A stretch of 44,975 nt of DNA from Roseovarius marisflavi (GCF_900142625.1 NZ_FRBN01000027.1:1-44975); one strand, 5' to 3'; numbered from the stretch's first letter, positions 27,632 to 37,407 are shown. Program-made: numbers and translations. The notes: generated by a model from the sequence alone, not told the origin.

Positions 27632-29635
27632 ATGGCAAGCCATTCCGACCTAGCCAACATGCTCTGGCAAATAGCTGACCTTTTGCGTGGACCATATCGG
27701 CCACCGCAGTATGAGCGCGTTATGCTCCCTCTGGTGGTGCTGCGCCGCTTCGATTGCGTGCTTGCCGATACCAAGGCAAATGTCCTGGCCGAATATGATC
27801 GTCGTAAAGGCGGAAAGCTTGAGGATGATGCGCTCGACCGAGTATTAAACCGCGCATCTGGACATCGCTTTCACAATCGCTCGCCGCTCGATTTTCAGAA
27901 GTTGAAAGGTGACCCAGACAATATCCACAGTCACCTGACAAGCTATATCAACGGATTCTCAGCAAACGTCCGGCGCATCTTTGAATACTTCGAGTTCGGG
28001 AACGAAATCGAGCGGATGCACGACGCCAATATCCTGTACCTCGTCATCAAAGAAATTTGTGACGTTGATCTCCACCCGAAAAAAGTACTGAACGACCAGA
28101 TGGGGCTGGTTTTTGAAAACCTTATCCGTCGTTTCAACGAATTGGCGAACGAGACAGCAGGAGATCACTTCACCCCTCGTGAAGTCATCCATCTAATGGT
28201 AGATTTGCTCTTTTTCTACGATGGAAACTTGCTTAGCCGTCCTGGTACGGTTCGTACGATGCTCGACCCAGCCTGTGGCACAGGCGGAATGCTGGCTGAA
28301 GCTCAGCACTACATGCGCGATCATCACTCAGATGCAACCCTCTACGTCTATGGCCAAGATTACAACAAACGTGCCTTCGCGACTGCGGCTTCGGACATGC
28401 TCATGAAGCAGGTTGATCACAATAGCGGCGGCGAAAACGTGCGTTTTGGCGACAGCTTCACAGATGATAAGTTCGAAGGTCAAAACTTTGATTATTTCAT
28501 CGCGAACCCGCCTTTCGGTGTCGATTGGAAGAAGCAAAAAACAGAGATTGTTAGGCGACATGAAAAAGCGCCGGAGGACAGTCCATGGAGCGCGGGCCTG
28601 CCGCGCGTCAACGACGGCTCGCTCTTGTTTCTTCAACACATGGTATCAAAATTTGAGGACGTGGATACCAAGGCGCAGAAGTACGGTTCACGAGCGGCCA
28701 TCGTATTCTCGGGCTCGCCTCTCTTCACGGGCGGCGCGGGCGGCGGGGAAAGCAACATCCGCAAGTGGATCATCGAGCGCGACATGCTCGAGGCTATCGT
28801 CGCGCTGCCGGAGCAGATGTTTTACAACACAGGTATCGGCACCTACATCTGGATTGTCACCAACCACAAATCCGCAGAACGCCGTGGCTCCGTCCAGCTT
28901 GTCGACGCTCGCGACACATGGATGCCGATGCGTCGGGCTCAGGGCGACAAGCGCCGCAAGATCGGTGAGGGTAAGGCGCTTGAAGGGGACGACCGGCCGG
29001 ACGAACCGGATCAGATCGCCGACATTGTCCGGCGCTATGGTGCCTATGACGTCAATGAGCAGTCGAAAATCTTCGACAACGAGGACTTCGGCTATACCCG
29101 CGTCACCATCGAACGCCCGCTGCGTCTGCGCTACCAGATGACAGTGGAAGACAAGGCCCGCTTCCTCGACGCCGCCCCGCATTTGCTCGACGATATCCAG
29201 GCCATCGACAAAACGTTTGGCCGCGAGCCGCTGCTCGACTGGAACAACGTCTGGAGCAGCGTCCAGAAGCTATTGAAAAAGCACGACTCTCGCTGGCGCG
29301 CGCCGGAGATCAAGCTGTTCCGCAGTGTGTTCGCCATCAAGGATGCCAGCGGCGAGCGGGTGAAGCTGGGCAAGGGTTTCGAGCCAGATCCTGATCTGCG
29401 CGATTTTGAGAACATCCCGCTCAAGGAGGACATTGGAGCCTTTTTCGCACGAGAAATGCTGCCCCACGTGCCCGATGCCTGGTTGGATCGAACTAAGGAT
29501 AAGGTCGGCTACGAGATCAACTTTAACCGGCACTTCTATCGCTTCATCCCACCACGGAAACTCTTTGAGATCGATGCAGACCTAAAGAAGGCGGAAGAAG
29601 AAATCTTGCGGCTGCTGCAAGAGGTGACGGAATGA
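27632..29635 (+). CDS. hsdM: Type I restriction-modification methyltransferase subunit HsdM
   Basis: N6-adenine methyltransferase subunit of a type I system; with HsdS it methylates and protects host DNA, and with HsdR it forms the restriction complex. The 667 residues have an N-terminal helical HsdM_N domain (DLANMLWQIADLLRG), the SAM motif DPACGTGGM from residue 212, and the catalytic NPPF at 292-295. The C-terminal third is longer than in EcoKI HsdM. By eye the first 1 kb is near 48% GC and the last 0.8 kb near 60-65%, a mosaic that suggests past recombination. The last four bases overlap hsdS (ATGA). Confidence 0.95.
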   Translation: MASHSDLANMLWQIADLLRGPYRPPQYERVMLPLVVLRRFDCVLADTKANVLAEYDRRKGGKLEDDALDRVLNRASGHRFHNRSPLDFQKLKGDPDNIHSHLTSYINGFSANVRRIFEYFEFGNEIERMHDANILYLVIKEICDVDLHPKKVLNDQMGLVFENLIRRFNELANETAGDHFTPREVIHLMVDLLFFYDGNLLSRPGTVRTMLDPACGTGGMLAEAQHYMRDHHSDATLYVYGQDYNKRAFATAASDMLMKQVDHNSGGENVRFGDSFTDDKFEGQNFDYFIANPPFGVDWKKQKTEIVRRHEKAPEDSPWSAGLPRVNDGSLLFLQHMVSKFEDVDTKAQKYGSRAAIVFSGSPLFTGGAGGGESNIRKWIIERDMLEAIVALPEQMFYNTGIGTYIWIVTNHKSAERRGSVQLVDARDTWMPMRRAQGDKRRKIGEGKALEGDDRPDEPDQIADIVRRYGAYDVNEQSKIFDNEDFGYTRVTIERPLRLRYQMTVEDKARFLDAAPHLLDDIQAIDKTFGREPLLDWNNVWSSVQKLLKKHDSRWRAPEIKLFRSVFAIKDASGERVKLGKGFEPDPDLRDFENIPLKEDIGAFFAREMLPHVPDAWLDRTKDKVGYEINFNRHFYRFIPPRKLFEIDADLKKAEEEILRLLQEVTE

Positions 29636-30921
29636 AAAAAATTGACGCTTGGCGGTCCGAGGTCCCTACCGGTTGGAGAATTCAGCCGCTTTGGTCGGTG
29701 GCTGAGTATGCTGTCAGCAACGTCGACAAGAACACTTCAGAGGATGAATTTCCAGTTCGCTTGTGCAACTACACTGATGTTTATCATAACGAAACAATTC
29801 ATCTTGGCTTCGAGTTCATGGCCGGAACGGCGACTCTTGCTGAGATAAAGAGGTTCCAGTTACGCCCTGGCGATGTTGTAATCACCAAGGACTCAGAGTC
29901 TTGGGATGACATCGCCATCCCTGCCTTAGTGACTGAGGCCTCAGAGGACCTCGTTTGCGGCTATCACCTTGCGATGATCCGACCAAATCAGGAAAAAATA
30001 CTTGGCTCTTTCCTGTTTCGCTGCCTGCAATCCAAAACACTACGAATCCAACTTGAGCTTGCGGCGAACGGAATTACTCGTTTTGGAGTTCCTAAAAACT
30101 CCATTGGCTCGATGGCGCTTCCAGTGCCACCGATAGCTGCTCAAAAGGCAATCTCTGAATTTCTGGATCGTGAAACTAAATCGATCGATAACTTGATTGA
30201 TGCCAAGCAGCGGCTACTCACATTGCAGGCTGAGAAGCGGCAGTCGGTTGTGGCCGAGACGGTTATGCGTGGATTAAACCAAACCGTGCCATTGCGAGCC
30301 ACCGGTGTCGACTGGCTCGGAGACATCCCAACCAATTGGGAACTGGAACGGTCGCGCTGGCTCTTCAATGAACGCGACGAACGCTCCGAAACGGGGGAAG
30401 AGGAAATGCTGACGGTTTCGCACCTGACCGGCGTAACGCCGCGCTCCGAGAAACACGTTAACATGTTCGAGGCAGAGACTACAGCCGGGTACAAACTGTG
30501 TTTCGCGGGGGACCTTGCTATCAACACTCTCTGGGCGTGGATGGGTGCCATGGGTACTGCCAGGGTCGATGGCATCGTAAGCCCTGCCTACAACGTCTAC
30601 ACTCCAGGTCCCCGGCTTCTGCCCGACTATGTGGACGCTCTGGTTCGCATCCCGGTGTTCGCCCAAGAGGTAACGAGATATTCCAAAGGGGTCTGGTCAT
30701 CGCGCCTGCGGCTCTATCCCGAGGGGTTCTTCGAAACCTATTGGCCCGTCCCACCGCTCGATGAACAGCGCGAGATCGTCCGGCACATAGCGACCGAAAC
30801 CCAAAAGATCGACCGCTTGCGTGTCGCGACAGAGCATTCCATCGACCTTCTGAAAGAGCGCCGCGCTGCCCTTATCGCCGCCGCAGTGACCGGCCAGATC
30901 GACATTCCGGAGGCAGCATGA
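29632..30921 (+). CDS. hsdS: Type I restriction-modification specificity subunit HsdS
   Basis: Recognises the bipartite DNA target for the methyltransferase and nuclease. The 429 residues contain two target-recognition domains (about 5-165 and 225-365), each followed by a conserved helical spacer: PPIAAQKAISEFLDRETKSI and PPLDEQREIVRHIATETQKI. The first recognition domain is clearly AT-rich (about 40% GC by eye) and the second GC-rich (near 60%), which fits exchange of recognition domains between systems. The target sequence cannot be predicted. Overlaps the next gene by ATGA. Confidence 0.93.
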   Translation: MKKIDAWRSEVPTGWRIQPLWSVAEYAVSNVDKNTSEDEFPVRLCNYTDVYHNETIHLGFEFMAGTATLAEIKRFQLRPGDVVITKDSESWDDIAIPALVTEASEDLVCGYHLAMIRPNQEKILGSFLFRCLQSKTLRIQLELAANGITRFGVPKNSIGSMALPVPPIAAQKAISEFLDRETKSIDNLIDAKQRLLTLQAEKRQSVVAETVMRGLNQTVPLRATGVDWLGDIPTNWELERSRWLFNERDERSETGEEEMLTVSHLTGVTPRSEKHVNMFEAETTAGYKLCFAGDLAINTLWAWMGAMGTARVDGIVSPAYNVYTPGPRLLPDYVDALVRIPVFAQEVTRYSKGVWSSRLRLYPEGFFETYWPVPPLDEQREIVRHIATETQKIDRLRVATEHSIDLLKERRAALIAAAVTGQIDIPEAA

Positions 30922-32168
30922 AGATCAAACAACTCACTGTCGCCAACCTGCGTGCCTTCGATCAGGCATCGTTCGATTTTGATCCGGGGTTTACCCTTCT
31001 GGTGGGGGTAAACGGTGTCGGAAAGACGACAGCCCTTGAAACCCTGCGCATCTGCTTGTCTCGTCTGTTGCCGCAATTCACGTCCAGTCGAAGCCGCCCG
31101 GACGCCTTTGACAATGATGACATTCAGGTTGGGGCTTCAGCGCTGACCGTCGATCTTGATCTTTCGATCATGGGGGAGCCGCACCAGCTGCTGATCCACA
31201 AGCAGCGAGATCAGCACAGGCCCGACAAACCCGGTTCTGTGCGACAGGATACCGTGGACACTCCGGATCGCGAGGTTCTTACACCCGATTTCGGGTCAAC
31301 CGCGAAAGCGCTCAAGTCAGCCGACAAGCAGCCGATAGCCGTCTACTTCGCCACCCGCCGTTCGCTCGTCTCTGACGAGCAGCCGAAGGCCAGTCGCGCG
31401 AGCGGTGGACAGGCTGCAGCCTTTGCCGACGCCCTTGTTGAGCGGCCACTCCGCCTCGCGGAGTTTGCATCTTGGATGCACGCCCAGGACGTCCTGTCCG
31501 CAGAATTGCCAAGGGCTAAACTGCATTTGGACGCCATGCGATCCGCCGCAAGCAGGTTTCTGCCAAATTGTTCTGACCTTAGAGCGGAGGTAGACGTCCG
31601 CCCAAGGTTGTTGGTCGAAAAGCAGGGGCATACGCTCGATGTCCGTCAACTTTCTGATGGAGAACGGAGCATGCTGGCACTTGTTCTCGATCTGGCAAGA
31701 AGACTATCCCAAGCGAATCCTGGGCTTGATGATCCAGTACGCGACGGACAGGGGGTCATCCTGATTGACGAAATCGACCTTCATCTTCACCCACAGTGGC
31801 AGCGAAAAGTCGTTAGCCATCTGTCGGAGACTTTTCCCAACTGCCAGTTCATCGCAACCACACATTCTCCTCAGGTCATCGGTGAAGTCCCACATGAAAA
31901 GATCCAAATGATCAAAGACGGCCAAGTTCATTCACCGTCGCGCTCATTCGGAATCGACTCGAGCCGGGTGTTGGAAGAGCTGATGGACACAGCTCCTCGA
32001 AACCAGCGTGTTGAAGAACAGATCGGCCAAATCGCAAGACTTGTAACAGATGGAAAACGCGCCGAGGCCGAGGCCATAATTGAAGCTCTGGCAAGCGAAA
32101 TCGGTGAGAGCGACCCAGAGATAACTCGTGCCCGCACGCTGCTTGCCTTCATGGAGGATGATACGTGA
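30918..32168 (+). CDS. ptuA: ABC-type ATPase, Septu PtuA-like
   Basis: A 416-residue ATPase of the overcoming-lysogenisation/ABC type. Walker A is GVNGVGKTT (30-38), the ABC signature LSDGERSML (245-253), Walker B ILIDEID (281-287), and the switch histidine H316 in ATTHSP. A central insertion (about 60-240) separates the halves, as in PtuA and related defence ATPases. The next gene encodes an HNH nuclease, the pairing that defines Septu (PtuAB) and the effector of retrons such as Ec78. It sits inside a type I restriction operon between hsdS and hsdR and overlaps both neighbours by four bases. RloA-like ATPases are known in such positions; the PtuB partner favours Septu. Confidence 0.82.
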   Translation: MKIKQLTVANLRAFDQASFDFDPGFTLLVGVNGVGKTTALETLRICLSRLLPQFTSSRSRPDAFDNDDIQVGASALTVDLDLSIMGEPHQLLIHKQRDQHRPDKPGSVRQDTVDTPDREVLTPDFGSTAKALKSADKQPIAVYFATRRSLVSDEQPKASRASGGQAAAFADALVERPLRLAEFASWMHAQDVLSAELPRAKLHLDAMRSAASRFLPNCSDLRAEVDVRPRLLVEKQGHTLDVRQLSDGERSMLALVLDLARRLSQANPGLDDPVRDGQGVILIDEIDLHLHPQWQRKVVSHLSETFPNCQFIATTHSPQVIGEVPHEKIQMIKDGQVHSPSRSFGIDSSRVLEELMDTAPRNQRVEEQIGQIARLVTDGKRAEAEAIIEALASEIGESDPEITRARTLLAFMEDDT

Positions 32169-32797
32169 GGGATGTGAAGAAGGGCGAGGAACCAAAGAGC
32201 CTTCTCGAGCATCGTGTACAGGCTCACAGCACCTACGAAAACTATCCGCACAAGGACGCACTTCGCGTCGCGCTGGTCCAAGAGCAGAACGGCCTTTGCT
32301 GTTACTGTATGGGACGCATACGGGCGACTGCGGGCTCGATGAAGATCGAGCATTGGCAATGTCAGGCGACCTATCCTGACCAGCAATTGACCTACACAAA
32401 TCTTCTCGGCGCGTGCAGGGGTGGAGACGGGCAAGCCGCCAATGAGCACCATTGTGACACCAGAAAGGCCAATAGGGATCTAAAGTGGAATCCGGCAAAC
32501 GACGCCCATCCAATAGAACCTCGCGTTAGCTATGGTTTTGATGGCACGATCTCGTGCGTTGACGTGGAATTTGATGAACAGATTAATTCAGTTCTTGGAC
32601 TGAATCTGCCTTTTCTGCGTAGCAATAGAAAGGCCGTACTTGATGTTGTTCTGAAATGGTGGCGATTGACGCCGCCAGCAAGACGAAACCTTCAAGCACA
32701 GATTGATCGCCGAACACTAGAACAAGCCGAACATGATCCATTCAGCCCTGTTGCGGTTTGGTTTCTTCGGCAAAAAATGACGGGGGCGGCACAATGA
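32165..32797 (+). CDS. ptuB: HNH endonuclease, Septu PtuB-like (TIGR02646 type)
   Basis: A 210-residue predicted nuclease. The HNH/zinc core shows CCYC (45-48), the catalytic-type IEHW (H63), N79 in TNLLGAC, C84, and HHCDTRKAN (95-103). This layout matches PtuB and the TIGR02646 family. The start is GTG 32165, overlapping the ATPase stop as GTGA; the stop overlaps the hsdR start as ATGA. In known Septu systems the ATPase and HNH protein form one complex that cleaves nucleic acid on phage infection. Whether this pair works independently of the restriction subunits is not known. Confidence 0.82.
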   Translation: MRDVKKGEEPKSLLEHRVQAHSTYENYPHKDALRVALVQEQNGLCCYCMGRIRATAGSMKIEHWQCQATYPDQQLTYTNLLGACRGGDGQAANEHHCDTRKANRDLKWNPANDAHPIEPRVSYGFDGTISCVDVEFDEQINSVLGLNLPFLRSNRKAVLDVVLKWWRLTPPARRNLQAQIDRRTLEQAEHDPFSPVAVWFLRQKMTGAAQ

Positions 32798-35700
32798 ATC
32801 ACCCGAGGCATTCAGAAGGCGCATTTGAGACAGTCATCGAAGCGACTATGTTGGCCAATGGCTACGTAGCTCAACCCGCTGCTACCTTTGACCGCGACAA
32901 GGCAATTTTCCCCGAGACAGTTCTGGGTTTCATCCGCGAAACTCAGCCGAAAGAGTGGAGTGCACTAGAGGCCCTCCACAAAGAGAATACCGGCACGCAA
33001 ATACTGACTGATCTAACCAAGTGGATGGATCGAGAGGGGTCGCTGGCCACCTTAAGGCACGGCTTCAAATGCTATGGCAAGACGTTGCGGGTAGCGTTCT
33101 TCAAGGCCGCACACGACCTGAATCCGGAGCTTGCGGCGCGATATGCCGCGAACCGTGTAGGCATAACCAGACAGCTTCACTTTTCCAAGACTTCTGAGAA
33201 ATCATTGGATGTGACGCTGAGCATTAACGGCATTCCTGTCGTTTCTATCGAACTCAAGAATCCTATGACTGGACAGACTGTGGAAGATGCGTTGCGCCAA
33301 TATCGCAACGATCGTGATCCCCGTGAACCGGTATTCACGTTCAAACATCGTATGCTGGTTCATTTCGCAGCCGATACAGATACCGTATTCATGACCACGC
33401 GCTTAGCGGGATCCGCGACCCACTTTCTGCCGTTCAACAAGGGATGTGATGGTGGATCAGGAAACCCGCCGGACCGAAATGGACGTAGTTATCGCACGGC
33501 ATACCTCTGGGAAGAAGTCCTCCATCGGGACAGCCTTCTCGACCTATTTGCACGCTTCGTCCACCTTCAGATTGAAGAAAAACGCGATGATCAGGGGCGA
33601 AGAATAAAGAAGGAAACGCTGATCTTTCCCCGCTACCACCAGCTCGAGGCCGTCCGAACCCTTGTCAATCAAACCCAGCGTGAAGGGGTTGGAAACAACT
33701 ATCTAATTGAACACTCCGCCGGAAGCGGAAAAAGTAATACCATCGCTTGGCTTGCGCATCGCCTCGCGTCGCTTCACAGCGATAGGGATGAACGAATTTT
33801 CGACAGCGTTATCGTGATTACCGATCGTGTGGCGCTCGACAAACAACTTCAGGACACGATTTATCAGTTTGAGCACAAGCACGGGGTTGTGCAGAAGATC
33901 GACGAGAGCTCGCGCCAACTCGCCGAAGCGCTTGAAAGCGCCGTCCCAATCATTATCACGACGCTGCAAAAATTCCCCTTTGTTTCTCGTCAACTGGCAA
34001 AGATGGCTGAAGAACGTGGGGAAGACAGTGACCGGGCGCTGCAGTTCCGAAACTGCGCTGTGGTCATCGATGAGGCGCATAGTTCGCAAGGCGGCGAGAC
34101 AGCAACCGACCTAAGAGAGGTCCTTGGCGGTCAGCAGCTGCGGGACGAAGCCGCAAAACAAATGGTTGAGAACGAAGAACAAGACTTAGATGAACTCTAC
34201 CGTTCGATGGCCAAACGTGGACGACAAGCAAACTTGAGCTTCTTTGCCTTCACGGCGACCCCGAAACACAAGACACTTAAGCTGTTTGGTCAAGAGGGAA
34301 AGCCAGCACACCGTTACACGATGCGCCAGGCGATCGAGGAAGGTTTCATCCTGGACGTTCTGAAGCACTACACCAGCTATGCATCTTATTTCAGACTGCT
34401 AAAGGCAAGTGCCGATGACCCGAACGTAGAACGCAAGAAAGCGGCAAGAGCATTGGCGCGGTTTCTCAAGTTACACCCTCATAACATTGCTCAAAAGACC
34501 GAGGTGATGGTTGAGCATTTCAACGCCGCAACTCAACACAAGATCGGTGGACGAGCTAAGGCGATGGTGGTGACCGGTTCTCGCCTAGAAGCTGTGCGAT
34601 ATAAGCAGAGCTTCGATCGATATATTGAGGAAAAAGAATATCCGATTAAGTCTCTCGTCGCATTCTCGGGCGTCGTTACTGATAACAAGATCAAGGATGT
34701 CACCTACACCGAAGAAGGAATGAACCAAGGCGTTCGAGAAAAGGAGCTTCCTGAGATTTTTGCGACTGAGGAGTACCAAGTTCTACTCGTTGCAGAGAAG
34801 TATCAGACTGGCTTCGATCAGCCTCTGCTACATACGATGTATATCGATAGGCGGCTCGCAGGAATTCAGGCGGTCCAAACTCTTTCACGCTTGAACCGCA
34901 TTCACCCGCTAAAGGAAGACACTTTCATCCTCGATTTTGTAAACGACCGCGAAGAAATCCGCGCGGCTTTCAAGACATACTTCGAGGGCGCGGAAATTGG
35001 TGAAGAGGTCGATCCAGCACGGATGTATGAACTAATGGGCGAGCTCAATGCCGAAGGTCTCTATGCATCCGTAGATATTGAACGATTCAGCGCTGTCTAT
35101 TTTCAACCTAGGCAACGCCAGAGCCCCAACGACCATCAAACCATGAATGCAGCACTTGATCCTTGCGTAGAGCGCTACAAGGAATTTCAGAATTCTAAAC
35201 CTGATGAGGCTGAGCTTTGGCGAGGAAAGCTTGGCGCATTTTGCAGCCTGTATGGATTTCTTAGCCAAATTATTCCGTATCAGGATACGGACCTAGAACG
35301 TTTGTACGTCTTTTTACGACATCTCGCGACGAAGTTGCCCAAAAGGGATATTGGCCCCTCCTATCAGTTCGATGAAGACGTTCGGCTTGAGTACTATCGG
35401 CTGCAGAAGATCAGCGAAGGATCAATTAGCCTGAATGAGGGCGCTGCAAGGCTTCTCGACGGGCCGTCAGAGGTTGGAAGTGCGGCACTTCGTGAGGAGC
35501 CTGTCCCGCTTTCGCGCCTGATCGACGTTGTAAACGATCGTTTTGGCACCGACTTCAACCAAGCAGACCAGTTGTTCTTCGATCAGATTATCGAGGCAGC
35601 GATTTCTGATTCTTCGCTTAGACAAGCCGCTGTTGTTAATCCAGGAGACAAGTTCGAGCTCGTCTTCAAGAACCTCCTTGAAGCCTTGTTTGTCGAACGG

Positions 35701-35841
35701 ATGGACCAGAACGAGGAAATTTTTGCTCGTTTTATGAATGACCAATCTTTTCAAAAGGTAGTTACTGGCTGGTTGTCTACTGAGGCTTATCGCAAGTTGA
35801 GAGACTCCGAGCAGACGGACCATCCTGAAAACGGTGTATGA
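32794..35841 (+). CDS. hsdR: Type I restriction endonuclease subunit HsdR
   Basis: Motor and nuclease subunit that translocates unmethylated DNA and cuts it. From ATG 32794 the protein has 1015 residues. The N-terminal PD-(D/E)XK nuclease shows VVSIELKNP (E153, K155). The SF2 helicase has Walker A SAGSGKSN (near 308-315), DEAH at 426-429, and the later TATPK. ATG 32794 overlaps the ptuB stop and replaces a longer frame (32758) whose extra residues are unlike HsdR. GC content is near 48%, lower than the flanking chromosome. Its stop overlaps the exonuclease I start. Confidence 0.94.
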   Translation: MNHPRHSEGAFETVIEATMLANGYVAQPAATFDRDKAIFPETVLGFIRETQPKEWSALEALHKENTGTQILTDLTKWMDREGSLATLRHGFKCYGKTLRVAFFKAAHDLNPELAARYAANRVGITRQLHFSKTSEKSLDVTLSINGIPVVSIELKNPMTGQTVEDALRQYRNDRDPREPVFTFKHRMLVHFAADTDTVFMTTRLAGSATHFLPFNKGCDGGSGNPPDRNGRSYRTAYLWEEVLHRDSLLDLFARFVHLQIEEKRDDQGRRIKKETLIFPRYHQLEAVRTLVNQTQREGVGNNYLIEHSAGSGKSNTIAWLAHRLASLHSDRDERIFDSVIVITDRVALDKQLQDTIYQFEHKHGVVQKIDESSRQLAEALESAVPIIITTLQKFPFVSRQLAKMAEERGEDSDRALQFRNCAVVIDEAHSSQGGETATDLREVLGGQQLRDEAAKQMVENEEQDLDELYRSMAKRGRQANLSFFAFTATPKHKTLKLFGQEGKPAHRYTMRQAIEEGFILDVLKHYTSYASYFRLLKASADDPNVERKKAARALARFLKLHPHNIAQKTEVMVEHFNAATQHKIGGRAKAMVVTGSRLEAVRYKQSFDRYIEEKEYPIKSLVAFSGVVTDNKIKDVTYTEEGMNQGVREKELPEIFATEEYQVLLVAEKYQTGFDQPLLHTMYIDRRLAGIQAVQTLSRLNRIHPLKEDTFILDFVNDREEIRAAFKTYFEGAEIGEEVDPARMYELMGELNAEGLYASVDIERFSAVYFQPRQRQSPNDHQTMNAALDPCVERYKEFQNSKPDEAELWRGKLGAFCSLYGFLSQIIPYQDTDLERLYVFLRHLATKLPKRDIGPSYQFDEDVRLEYYRLQKISEGSISLNEGAARLLDGPSEVGSAALREEPVPLSRLIDVVNDRFGTDFNQADQLFFDQIIEAAISDSSLRQAAVVNPGDKFELVFKNLLEALFVERMDQNEEIFARFMNDQSFQKVVTGWLSTEAYRKLRDSEQTDHPENGV

Positions 35842-37266
35842 GCTTTCTGATGAACGGCCCTCTTCAACAAGCTGATGCTCAGTTCATCTTCTACGACACC
35901 GAAACGACCGGAACGGACACCACGTTCGACCAGATTCTGCAGTTCGCGGCGATCTTGACCGATGCGGACCTGAAACGAGCTTGACCGCTTCGAAGTTCGT
36001 TGCTGCCTTCTGCCACATGTCATCCCGGCCCCTGGTGCCCTGCTGGCCACACGGGTGACACCGTCGATGCTAATCGACCCCAGCCTCCCTTCGCACTATG
36101 AAATGATGCTGCAGATCGCGCAGAAGCTGCGTGAGTGGTCGCCGGCGATCTTCATTGGATACAACACCCTGTCATTTGATGAGCCGCTTCTACGGCAAGC
36201 CTTTTACCAGACGCTGCAGCCGGTCTATCTGACCAACACCAATGGAAACCAGCGCGCGGATGTGCTGCGCCTGGCCCAGGCAACAGCAGCACTGACCCCA
36301 AACGCCATGGCTGTGCCCATCAGCGCGAAGGGTAAACCAACCCTCCGCCTCGACACGCTAGCCCCCGCAAACGGGTTCGCGCATGAAAACGCCCACGACG
36401 CGTTAGCGGATGTTGAAGCGACCATTTACATGGCACGGCTGATCCGCGACCGCGCCCCGGCTGTTTGGAATTCTTTGATGCCCTTGGTGGACAAGGGGGC
36501 GGTAACGGCGGCGCTGGCGTCCGGCGCACCGAAGTGCCTGGTCGAATATCACATGGGGGTCCCGTCACTGCGTGCCGTTGTCGGGTGCGGCCATCACCCA
36601 AAGAACCCGACCATGCAGGCTGTTTTTGATCTTCGCCGCGACCCATCTGAAGTCTTGAACCTGAGCGAGTATGAGCTTGCCGAGGAGACGAAGGGACCTA
36701 ACCGGGCGCTGCGCACAATCTACGCCAACAAGATGCCAGCGCTGGTCGATCTGGGCCTGGCGGGGGATTTGCAGGGCGCAATAGGCCTACCCGAGGCGGA
36801 GGTCGTCCGCCGGGCCGCTGTAGTGGCCGCTGATGGCCAGTTTGCGGCGCGGGTGGGTGTGGTAATGGCACAGCGGTACCCGCCCTTTGAGCCCGCCCAG
36901 GTGGTCGAGGGCCGGATGTACGAAGGCTTCCCCAGTCGCGCTGACGAAGCCCGGATGCAGGCGTTTCATGCGGCGGGATGGGTTGAGCGCGCGGAAATTG
37001 CCGAAACCATCGAGGACGACAGATATCGGGAATTGGCGCGGCGCATCGTGTTTCACGAGCAGCCGGATGCGCTGGAGCCCGAGCGTCGACAGATGCTTGA
37101 GCTTTGGTTGCAGAACCGGCTGCAGGGGCGCGACGGGGTTGAGGCAGGGCGCACCATCGGCGATGCGCTGATCGATGTGGAAGGCATCGTTGCCGACGAA
37201 ACCAACGCATCTGCGCTGCATGATATCCAGCATTGGCTGGAGCGTATCGGCTTGGGCCAGCCGTAA
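35838..37266 (+). pseudogene. sbcB: Exonuclease I (SbcB-like), split by a one-base frameshift
   Basis: A 3'-5' exonuclease of single-stranded DNA (DEDDh family). The first part (35838-35984, 48 residues) has motif I FYDTETTG and ends at TGA. The rest continues in another frame with FIGYNTLSFDE (motif II) and ENAHDALADV (motif III). Removing one A of the AAA at 35973-35975 restores a single frame of 475 residues, the length of E. coli ExoI. If the extra base is real, the main part lacks the catalytic D and E of motif I. The start overlaps the hsdR stop (ATGA), so it belongs to the same operon. A sequencing error or, less likely, +1 frameshifting is also possible. Confidence 0.85.
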
Positions 37267-37366
37267 ATGCCGCCGAACGCACGAGACAGCGCATGACCTG
37301 CAACTGCTCTATGGGGTGTATAAGCAGTATAAGCAAAAAAGCTATTGGCTGGTCAGAAAGCAAAAG

Positions 37367-37387
37367 GGGGCGGTGTTAAACCGCCCC
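37367..37387. terminator. Bidirectional terminator between the defence operon and the primase
   Basis: GGGGCGGT (37367-37374) pairs with ACCGCCCC (37380-37387) around a five-base loop. It is followed by CCTTTTGCTTTC on the minus strand and by GTTAGCC on the plus strand. It separates two converging genes, ending at 37266 and 37408. Confidence 0.65.
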
Positions 37388-37407
37388 GTTAGCCTATTTC
37401 ACCCATA

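Noticed and set aside
35971..35990. Programmed +1 frameshift in the exonuclease I gene
   Set aside because: The site GCT TGA C superficially resembles the prfB site CTT TGA C, but the alanine tRNA would re-pair poorly after slipping and no upstream Shine-Dalgarno-like stimulator is present. An indel is simpler.
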